This document shows positions 16,345 through 23,192 of a DNA stretch of 57,014 bases, piece after piece (position 1 is the stretch's first letter; every line of letters starts with the position of its first letter). The notes below the pieces were generated by a model. The model saw only the letters and a list, made by a program, of their open reading frames with translations, was not told the DNA's origin and did no database searches. The position numbers and the translations under genes are program-made. Source of the DNA: Oxalobacteraceae bacterium (GTDB lineage: Bacteria; Pseudomonadota; Gammaproteobacteria; Burkholderiales; Burkholderiaceae_D); contig RGFZ01000015.1 in NCBI GenBank assembly GCA_010024875.1, positions 1 through 57,014 on the forward strand. Reading direction: 5' to 3'.

Positions 16345-18165
16345 ATGTCTGCTCACTTCCATTCCAAACCTGCGCAAGAGCGCGTCATTCGCCCGCTTCC
16401 CGATCAGCTGATATCGCAGATCGCCGCCGGCGAAGTGATCGAGCGTCCGTCAGCCGTGGTCAAGGAATTGCTGGAAAACGCGCTGGATGCCGGGGCGACC
16501 CAGCTGACAATCCGGCTGGAAGCCGGCGGCGTGAAACGTATTTCGATCAGCGACAATGGCTGCGGTATCCCGCCGGAACAATTGCCACTTGCGCTGGCCC
16601 GTCATGCCACCTCAAAGATCGCCAGCTTGTCCGATCTGGAAAATGTGATGACGCTGGGATTTCGTGGCGAGGCACTGGCGTCGATCGCTTCTGTTGCGCA
16701 GCTGACCATCACCTCACGCAGCGAAGGACAGCCGCATGCGTGGCAAGTCAGTGGGCATGCACCGTCGCAGACAACACCGGCATCCGGCGCGCAGGGTACC
16801 GTGGTCGATGTGCAGGACTTGTATTTCAATACACCCGCACGACGCAAGTTCCTTAAATCCGAGCAGACCGAATTCGGGCATTGCGCCGACGTGGTAAGAC
16901 GTATTGCGCTGGCGCGACCCGATGTGCAATTCACACTGACCCACAACGGCAAGACGATTGATCATTTGCAAGAGACGTCGCTCGAACAGCGCGGCGCTCA
17001 GATACTGGGCAATGAATTCGCGCAAGCCTCGTTGTCACTGGACGAGACGGCTGGCCCTTTACGTTTGCATGGCCATGTCGGCCTGCCAACCGCCGCACGC
17101 GCTCGTGCAGATGCTCAGTATTTTTATGTGAACGGACGCTTTGTCCGTGACAAGCTGCTTACGCATGCCATGCGCTCTGCGTATCAGGATGTGTTGCACG
17201 GCGACCGCTTTCCATCGTACCTGATGATGCTCGATATCGACCCTGCACTGGTCGATGTGAATGTGCACCCCTCCAAGACCGAGGTACGCTTCCGCGACGG
17301 CCGTGCTGTGCATCAGTTCGTGTTTCATGCCGTCAGCCGCACGCTGAGTCGTACCTCGGCGACCGCACAAGGTGCCGTGCCTGCTCCAGTGCCATCCGCA
17401 TCCCACGCCCTGCCATGGATTAATGCTCGTCCGCGACAAGGCTCACTGGGTGTGTCACAAGACACCGCGCGCTATGGCGCATTATTTGCTGATGCACTCA
17501 CGTCGAACCCTGCCGGGGCCTCGAACTCACCAGCGATATCGTCTCGTGCCAGAGCGATTGAACTGGATGAAAGCGAGGATGAGCATCCGCTGGGCTTCGC
17601 ACTCGCGCAGCTGCATGGCATCTATGTGCTTGCACAAAACCAGCGCGGACTGGTACTCATCGATATGCATGCCGCGCACGAGCGCATCTTGTACGAACAA
17701 TTCAAGCAATCGCTGGATGCAGATGCCGTACAAATACAGCCCCTGCTGATACCAGTGACCTTTGTCGCTGATCCGGTGGAAGTCGGCACCGTCGAAGAGC
17801 ACCGCGACACGATAGTCGCACTGGGTTTTGATATCGCAGTGATGTCACCGACCACGCTGGCGGTGCGTGCGATTCCAGCCTTACTCAAGAACAGCGACGC
17901 GCAGTCGCTGGCGCGCGATGTGTTACGCGATCTGCGCGAATTCGGCGGATCACGTGTACTGATCGAACGCCGCAACGACTTGCTGGGTACGCTCGCCTGT
18001 CACACCGCCGTGAGGGCAAATCGACTGCTCACTCTTCCGGAGATGAATTCTCTGCTGCGGCAAATGGAAGCCACTGAGCGGTCCGATCAGTGCAATCATG
18101 GCAGGCCGACTTGGATTCAGCTTGCGATGTCCGATCTGGACAAACTGTTCCTGCGCGGGCAATAG
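16345..18165 (+). CDS. mutL: DNA mismatch repair protein MutL
   Basis: Links MutS mismatch recognition to strand incision. The GHKL ATPase domain shows GEVIERPSAVVKELLENALDAGA, DNGCGI and GFRGEAL. The C-terminal domain (from about residue 410) carries endonuclease-type motifs: DMHAAHERILYE, a one-residue variant of DQHA(x)2E(x)4E, then ACHTAVRANR and CNHGRPTW. These suggest a MutL that nicks DNA itself, unlike the MutH-dependent E. coli type. The start MSAHFHSKPAQE is placed at 16345; longer upstream frame is antisense to the DedA gene. 606 residues. Confidence 0.96.
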   Translation: MSAHFHSKPAQERVIRPLPDQLISQIAAGEVIERPSAVVKELLENALDAGATQLTIRLEAGGVKRISISDNGCGIPPEQLPLALARHATSKIASLSDLENVMTLGFRGEALASIASVAQLTITSRSEGQPHAWQVSGHAPSQTTPASGAQGTVVDVQDLYFNTPARRKFLKSEQTEFGHCADVVRRIALARPDVQFTLTHNGKTIDHLQETSLEQRGAQILGNEFAQASLSLDETAGPLRLHGHVGLPTAARARADAQYFYVNGRFVRDKLLTHAMRSAYQDVLHGDRFPSYLMMLDIDPALVDVNVHPSKTEVRFRDGRAVHQFVFHAVSRTLSRTSATAQGAVPAPVPSASHALPWINARPRQGSLGVSQDTARYGALFADALTSNPAGASNSPAISSRARAIELDESEDEHPLGFALAQLHGIYVLAQNQRGLVLIDMHAAHERILYEQFKQSLDADAVQIQPLLIPVTFVADPVEVGTVEEHRDTIVALGFDIAVMSPTTLAVRAIPALLKNSDAQSLARDVLRDLREFGGSRVLIERRNDLLGTLACHTAVRANRLLTLPEMNSLLRQMEATERSDQCNHGRPTWIQLAMSDLDKLFLRGQ

Positions 18166-18185
18166 CCCGACTGACGGCCAAACGA

Positions 18186-19403
18186 ATGAACCACCCCCCA
18201 CTGCCGCAGTTTGTTCACGCGCCTATTCTGGTGCTGGTGACCGCGATGCTGATGATGCAGCCGCTATCAACCGATTTGTATCTAGCCTCCCTGCCCAGTC
18301 TCGCCACGGTCTTCGAAGTCCCCGTATCGACAGTGCAGCTAACCCTCTCATTGTTTGTGATCGGCTTCGGTAGCGCGCAGCTGATCGTGGGGCCGCTGTC
18401 AGACCGTTATGGTCGCCGTCCCGTGCTGCTGGCAGGTCTGGCGACGTATCTGATCGCCAGCCTGCTGTGCGGACTATCACCCTCGATCGACATGCTGATT
18501 GCCGCGCGATTCGTTCAGGCTCTCGGCTGCTGCACGGCAGTGATGATCGCTCGCGCAATCGTCCGCGATGCCTACCCCCCCGAGTACAGCGCACGCGTGA
18601 TTGCGCGCGCGAGTACCTGGATCTCTATGGCGCCTATCCTCGGCCCGGTGCTGGGCTCGGTCTTGCAGGTGAGCTTGGGCTGGCGTGCGGCGTTTGCCGT
18701 ACTGGGATTGTTCTCGGCGACGCTGCTGGTGGTCTGCGTCATGCGTCTGCCTGAGACCAATGAATACAAGAATCCGAATGCGACCCATCTGAGCGGGTTG
18801 CTGGAAAACTACCGACGGGTGATGGGCTCGCACGATTTCTGGAGTCACGTGCTGCCCTCGGCGCTATCGTATGGCGGTATCTTCATGTTCATCTCGGGCT
18901 CTTCGTTCATCCTGATCAAAGTGCTTGGCGTGCCCACCCAATGGTTCGGCGTCTGCTTTGCCGTCGCTGTGTCCGGTTACATGACTGGCACGCTGGTCTG
19001 CCGGCGGCTGCTGATGACGATTACTGGCGCGCAGGCACTGCGCATCGGTACAGCATGCGCGCTTGCGGGCGGCTGCTTTTTCCTGATTGCGACATGGCTT
19101 GGTCTTTGGCACTGGAGCATGGTCGTGCTGTCGATGTTCATCACTATGGCATCGCATGGAATCATTTTTCCGGTGACTCAGGCAGGCGCCGTTGCACCTT
19201 TTCCCAAACAGGCTGGCACAGCGGCCGGTCTGATGGGGTCGATCATGATGCTCTGCGCTTTCATTGTTGGCAGTCTGGTCGGCGCCACCCACAATGGCAC
19301 GCTCTACCCGATGGCGGTGATCTCGTGCTGCATCGGTTCATTGAACTTCATCACCGTGCGGATCATGGCGCGCCGCTGCGCGCTTGCAGCGACTGGTACA
19401 TGA
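18186..19403 (+). CDS. Bcr/CflA-type multidrug efflux MFS transporter
   Basis: 405-residue protein with twelve predicted membrane segments. The motif [10 protein letters not shown] in helix 1, [14 protein letters not shown] after helix 2 (MFS motif A) and the [22 protein letters not shown] stretch match the Bcr/CflA drug:proton antiporters. The substrate cannot be told. The start at 18186 (MNHPPLPQF) lies 20 bases after mutL; longer frame upstream overlaps mutL. The stop overlaps the miaA ATG (ATGA). Confidence 0.9.
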   Translation: MNHPPLPQFVHAPILVLVTAMLMMQPLSTDLYLASLPSLATVFEVPVSTVQLTLSLFVIGFGSAQLIVGPLSDRYGRRPVLLAGLATYLIASLLCGLSPSIDMLIAARFVQALGCCTAVMIARAIVRDAYPPEYSARVIARASTWISMAPILGPVLGSVLQVSLGWRAAFAVLGLFSATLLVVCVMRLPETNEYKNPNATHLSGLLENYRRVMGSHDFWSHVLPSALSYGGIFMFISGSSFILIKVLGVPTQWFGVCFAVAVSGYMTGTLVCRRLLMTITGAQALRIGTACALAGGCFFLIATWLGLWHWSMVVLSMFITMASHGIIFPVTQAGAVAPFPKQAGTAAGLMGSIMMLCAFIVGSLVGATHNGTLYPMAVISCCIGSLNFITVRIMARRCALAATGT

Positions 19404-20338
19404 AAAACACTGTCGCAGTCGCTATCATGGGGCCCACTGCATCGGGCAAGACGGCAGCGGCCCTGACCATTGCGCGCCAGATGCCCTGCGAAATCATCTC
19501 GGTTGATTCTGCTTTAATTTATCGCGACATGGACATTGGCACTGCCAAGCCCACGAAAGAAGAACTCGCCGAAGTACCACATCATCTGATCGACATTCTC
19601 GATCCGAGAGATTCATATTCAGTGATGCAATTCCGGCAGGATGCGATACGTCTGGTTGGCGAGATTCAGTCACGCGGCAAGCTACCGCTGCTAGTCGGCG
19701 GCACCATGTTGTACTTCAAAGGCCTTCGCGATGGTCTCGATGATTTGCCGCAAGCCGATCTCGCGCTTCGTGCGCAGCTCGACATGGAGATCGCGCGACA
19801 TGGCACGCCTGCGCTACATGCACGCTTGCGCGAGCTTGATCCCATCACGGCAGACCGACTCAATCCTGCCGACACGCAGCGCGTGCAGCGCGCGCTTGAG
19901 ATCATCGCGCTGACCGGCAAGCCGATGTCGGAGCTGCTCGCCAAAGGTTCAAAGGAAGTCCTTCCGTTCGAGTTGATCTCCTTTGCCCTTGAACCCTCGG
20001 ACCGGAGCGCGCTGCACCAGCGCATCGCTTACCGCTTCGATGGCATGCTGTCTTCAACGCCGGGCTTGCTCGATGAGGTCGCAGCGCTTCGCGCGCGTGG
20101 CGATCTGCATCCTGGCCTACCCTCGATACGCTGCGTGGGCTACCGGCAGGCGTGGGAGCACCTCGATGGAAAAATCGACAAAACTGCGCTGCATGAAAAA
20201 GGTGTCGCCGCCACTCGGCAACTAGCCAAGCGCCAGCTGACCTGGCTACGTGGCATGGATAATCGGATCGTGATTGATTGCCTGTCTGATCAGCCGGCTG
20301 CGCAGATGCTCGCGGCGCTGAGTTCCCGGCTCGGTTGA
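19400..20338 (+). CDS. miaA: tRNA dimethylallyltransferase MiaA
   Basis: Adds the isopentenyl group to A37 of tRNAs reading UNN codons; MiaB (26500) then methylthiolates it. The 312-residue protein has the P-loop GPTASGKT (residues 11-18), [38 protein letters not shown] and the C-terminal [15 protein letters not shown] and KRQLTWLRG tRNA-binding segments. It is complete and translationally coupled to the efflux gene by ATGA. A tRNA-Met gene follows 37 bases downstream. Confidence 0.97.
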   Translation: MKNTVAVAIMGPTASGKTAAALTIARQMPCEIISVDSALIYRDMDIGTAKPTKEELAEVPHHLIDILDPRDSYSVMQFRQDAIRLVGEIQSRGKLPLLVGGTMLYFKGLRDGLDDLPQADLALRAQLDMEIARHGTPALHARLRELDPITADRLNPADTQRVQRALEIIALTGKPMSELLAKGSKEVLPFELISFALEPSDRSALHQRIAYRFDGMLSSTPGLLDEVAALRARGDLHPGLPSIRCVGYRQAWEHLDGKIDKTALHEKGVAATRQLAKRQLTWLRGMDNRIVIDCLSDQPAAQMLAALSSRLG

Positions 20339-20375
20339 CACGAAAGCGGTCGGGAGCGATAATCATGGGTTTCTC

Positions 20376-20452
20376 GGTGATATAGCTCAGTTGGTTAGAG
20401 CACAGCACTCATAATGCTGGGGTCGGTGGTTCAAGTCCACCTATCACCACCA
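20376..20452 (+). tRNA. tRNA-Met (CAT, elongator type)
   Basis: A full 77-base cloverleaf with encoded CCA: acceptor GGTGATA pairs with TATCACC, the D-arm reads AGCTCAGTTGGTTAGAGCA, the anticodon stem CAGCA/TGCTG holds the loop CTCATAA (anticodon CAT), and the T-arm is GGTGG-TTCAAGT-CCACC. The body closely follows elongator tRNA-Met rather than initiator or the lysidine-modified tRNA-Ile. It marks the left edge of an AT-rich accessory patch. Confidence 0.95.
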
Positions 20453-20471
20453 AGATTTCCAAGTAAGAACA

Positions 20472-20500
20472 AGCGCCTTACGGTAAGTGGGCGCTTTTTT
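20472..20500 (+). terminator. Rho-independent terminator after tRNA-Met
   Basis: AGCGCC (20472-20477) pairs with GGCGCT (20490-20495) and is followed at once by a T-run. The twelve-base loop is itself self-complementary (TTAC/GTAA). It begins 20 bases after the tRNA CCA end. Confidence 0.8.
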
Positions 20501-20507
20501 TACGCCC

Positions 20508-20540
20508 AAAAGTGGCACACTTTTTCGTGTGCTACTTTTT
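20508..20540. terminator. Second hairpin, possibly bidirectional terminator
   Basis: AAAAGTGGCACAC (20508-20520) and GTGTGCTACTTTT (20527-20539) form a 13-position stem with one mismatch around a six-base loop, ending in T on the plus strand and with matching A/T tracts on both sides. It lies between the tRNA terminator and the 3' end of the caspase-like remnant, so it probably ended that minus-strand transcript. Confidence 0.5.
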
Positions 20541-20561
20541 GCTCGCAAAGCCCGCCTAGCG

Positions 20562-20756
20562 CTACGCATTATTGATCAAAAATTTATGCATCTCTCTTGC
20601 AGCTATTTTTCCGTCTTTCTCATAATCAGCGCCACCTCCCATACCTTTCGTAAGATAAAAACCGAACATGCCGTGCTGTAAGTCTGCACTAGCCGAAGAT
20701 ATCTGGTCTGGGGATGACGCTGCAATTACCGTGTAATCCCATTTTGGTCTGACTTT
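20562..20756 (-). pseudogene. Caspase-like (peptidase C14) gene remnant, C-terminal part
   Basis: The minus strand reads 64 codons without a start. It has a motif set typical of the segment after the catalytic cysteine in bacterial caspase-like proteins: YTVIAASSPDQ, LQHGMFGFYLTKGM, then GGADYEKDGKIAAREMHKF. A stop (TAG at 20562-20564) ends it at the family's normal end. Upstream, TAA at 20757-20759 interrupts the frame beside an A-run. A neighbouring frame stays open on the same strand from about 20750 to 20906, as a frameshifted gene would, though I cannot identify that part. The His/Cys catalytic pair is not present. A decayed gene is my reading. Confidence 0.65.
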
Positions 20757-20898
20757 TTAGTACACAGGTAAATCAAATAACTGCCTGTTCCAGCAGTCCG
20801 ATCAGCGAATGAGATTCCGCCCCAAGTTACTACCAGACCATGAGCATCTGGCTGATATTGGTTTCCTGGCTTTAGTACCTTGGACGGTCGAGACAAAC

Positions 20899-22335
20899 AT
20901 GAACCTGCGCGGGCTAATTAAAGCGATCACCTCAAGGACGCACTCTCCCACTGTTGTGCAAACCGCCAAGGGCTACCAAAAATACGGTCAGCCTTTTCAG
21001 GCAGTCCAGAAATTTATTTCCAATTTTGCAAATCATTTTCGAAGCGCGCGTGAAGCTCTGCCCGCCGATGTGAAAAACATCAAAACGCTTCAGCCAAAAG
21101 AGACCAAACCCTATCACCACCATCTCAAGGAAAATAATATTCACTCTGCCCCGACCGGAACCCCCAGCAAGACTGACAGCGCATCAACGCCAAAAAGCAA
21201 CCCACCAGAAACTCGCTTGGTCATGACCAGAGAGGCGACAAAAGAACTTACTTTGATCAGCGAAAATAATGACCCCCTCAAACAGCAAGCAGATGCGAAC
21301 AAAAACAGAAATTGGTCTGACCTGAGCGAAAATCAGAAAAAGGCTGTCAACGAACACCTTTTTGGAAGGAAGGAACACTTAATTAGACAATTCGCCGACG
21401 TTGACCATCCATTTTTCAGGGATTTCAGACAATACATCTTGAAAGAAGATCCGGACAGCCCAGCCACGGCGGATACCGTTAAAAGATTCTCTTTTGCTGT
21501 CAGCGAGAGGGAAAAGCTGCTTGCCAATAAATATAAATTCTTCCAAGAACATCATGACAAAAAATTCAACAACGCCGGAATTTACAATTCAAGTTCTCAA
21601 GGCGCAAAAGAGATGGATCCGTCTGAATATTTGATGATGGTCGCCGAGACAGACACAAAAGATGTCAGGCGCATGAACTACTTTGACGAGCCATATCGAA
21701 AACTCCATACACAAAATTTTAAACACGGCAGCGTCTCCAGTACAACCGCCTCAAGTTATAACAAATTTATCAAGGACCAACCCACCGTAGGAAGACCAGG
21801 GCCCTTGGGCGGAATGTGGGTTCAGCCAGCCACGACCATTGATGACATATTAAAGTTTAACGAAAAGCATCCTGACCTAAGCTTGTCAGACTGCCTTGAA
21901 ATAAGTCTGGGCATGCCGCCAGGTTCGTACAAAAACGATCTGGTCATCTCGATGAAGAGCAGCATCGACACTAATACAATTTCGGTTCCTCTCGCGGATC
22001 TGCTGGGCGCGAACAAGGAATACAGGGAGGGCGGCTACACGCTGGGAACAGCCAATCCGGAAGGACATGCTCCGAGTACCCCAAAAAAAGACGTGGCATT
22101 TGGCATTTGGGGATTGCCTGCTGATCATCCTCTTCACCCGAAGAACGCCAAACCGGGCAACCAAAATGAATTCGACGCATTTCTGAGTTCTAAAGAGAAT
22201 GTGGAAAAACTCATGCGACAAAATCGTATTCCTTTGCGCGAGCTACAGGCTAGTGCAACGCCACTCGATACTGAGGTAGCTAATTTGGCCTCTTTGGCTC
22301 AAGAAAATTCGCCAATCTTCAGCAGGAACCTGTAG
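20899..22335 (+). CDS. Unrecognised 478-residue protein, effector/toxin-like, low GC
   Basis: I do not recognise this gene. It is visibly AT-richer than its neighbours, with many AAA and AAT codons. No signal peptide or membrane segment is seen. Numbering from the ATG at 20899: a Ser/Thr/Pro/Lys-rich linker at about 83-105, a charged helical middle (140-250), then a C-terminal region with KHGSVSSTTAS (275-285), GPLGGMWVQP (301-310), CLEISLGMPPGSYKND (332-347) and REGGYTLG (376-383). The spacing of HGS, an aromatic after GG and a Glu motif recalls ADP-ribosyltransferase-type toxins; this is speculation. An ATG at 20809 would add 30 residues that overlap the antisense caspase-like remnant. The flanking tRNA and remnant suggest horizontal origin. 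Confidence 0.7.
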   Translation: MNLRGLIKAITSRTHSPTVVQTAKGYQKYGQPFQAVQKFISNFANHFRSAREALPADVKNIKTLQPKETKPYHHHLKENNIHSAPTGTPSKTDSASTPKSNPPETRLVMTREATKELTLISENNDPLKQQADANKNRNWSDLSENQKKAVNEHLFGRKEHLIRQFADVDHPFFRDFRQYILKEDPDSPATADTVKRFSFAVSEREKLLANKYKFFQEHHDKKFNNAGIYNSSSQGAKEMDPSEYLMMVAETDTKDVRRMNYFDEPYRKLHTQNFKHGSVSSTTASSYNKFIKDQPTVGRPGPLGGMWVQPATTIDDILKFNEKHPDLSLSDCLEISLGMPPGSYKNDLVISMKSSIDTNTISVPLADLLGANKEYREGGYTLGTANPEGHAPSTPKKDVAFGIWGLPADHPLHPKNAKPGNQNEFDAFLSSKENVEKLMRQNRIPLRELQASATPLDTEVANLASLAQENSPIFSRNL

Positions 22336-22346
22336 ACAAAAGACAG

Positions 22347-22697
22347 TTATTCGCCTGATTTGTGCTGAGGCGATCCCAGAGCTTCATCAGCAAAGATATC
22401 CGCGTGCAGCCAGCCTCTTCGCGCCTTGCACACGTCGACATCCTCTGCTCCTCTCAGCTCATCAATACCAAAGCAACGCTCGCTGGCATCCAGCGCTTGG
22501 TCTTCCAGCATGGCAGCGCGCATCACACCGGGCAGCAAACCTGCAAAGAGCGGTGGCGTGAACCAGCGACCATTCAGCTTGATGAACAGATTGCTGCGGC
22601 TGCCCTCGGTAATTTCACCGCGCTCATCATGCCAACACGCGATGAGCGGTGCGGCGTGAAGCATATTTATCGCTACCGCAGAGGGAATCGTCACCAT
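22347..22697 (-). pseudogene. Class IV aminotransferase (PabC-like) C-terminal remnant
   Basis: 116 codons resembling only the C-terminal half of 4-amino-4-deoxychorismate lyase as fused to PabB: DERGEITEGSRSNLF, RWFTPPLFAGLLPGVMRAAML and DVCKARRGWLHADIF. The N-terminal half, which carries the PLP-binding lysine, is absent, and the family is normally about 270 residues. The first residues (VTIPSAVAINML) do not match the family. The frame is open a little further upstream toward the globin gene but without similarity. It is convergent with the 20899 gene. Probably non-functional. Confidence 0.7.
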
Positions 22698-22728
22698 CGG
22701 TGATTCAAAGACGGCTCCGATTATCCGC

Positions 22729-23076
22729 TTATTTACTGACGATCACATTCTGTTTGGCACGCAGAACGCTGACAATCTTCTCCACATCGTCAGGCTCTAT
22801 GTCCTCTGCCGTCAAGGCATCGATGAACAGCACAATCATCAGTTCAAACGATGCCTTGGTGATACCTTTCGAAGTATGTGCCACATGTAATCCGGCATCG
22901 GAATAGTTGAGTGGCGGCTTGCCCATCGCCATTGACACGAAGCGAATCTGATGATGAATCAGTCGCTCCAGCGGCACCGCTTGGAAATAGCGACGCAAAT
23001 TCGGCCGGCGCATCACGCGCTTGTAGAAGTCGCGAACGATGCGGGTCACCACGGGCACGCCGCCATTATTACCCAC
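22729..23076 (-). CDS. Truncated haemoglobin (group I-like)
   Basis: 115-residue 2/2 globin that binds haem and O2 or NO. Seen are GGVPVVTRIVRDFYKRVM (helix B with the FY pair), PNLRRYFQ, HHQIRFVSMAMG and the proximal histidine region LHVAHTSKGIT. The start is GTG at 23076: an in-frame stop lies just upstream, and GNNGG corresponds to the usual GG near the family's N-terminus. It is divergent from bcsA across 116 bases, so the two may share a control region. Confidence 0.85.
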   Translation of the reverse strand: MGNNGGVPVVTRIVRDFYKRVMRRPNLRRYFQAVPLERLIHHQIRFVSMAMGKPPLNYSDAGLHVAHTSKGITKASFELMIVLFIDALTAEDIEPDDVEKIVSVLRAKQNVIVSK

Positions 23077-23192
23077 CGCTCAGCATGAAACGGGTATAGC
23101 CGTTCGGGTGTCACGGCAACCCAAGCGGTCTTTTGCCACCAACCAAGTGTTCCAGTAGAGAACTTGCGCGTTTTTCGCCGAGACAAGAAAAA

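Noticed and set aside
20487-20681. 64-codon plus-strand frame after the tRNA terminator
   Set aside because: It is antisense to the caspase-like remnant, starts inside the terminator stem and shows no similarity.
20809-20898. Earlier ATG for the orphan accessory gene
   Set aside because: These codons lie opposite the minus-strand remnant and lack a ribosome site; the ATG at 20899 is at least as good. Not fully settled.
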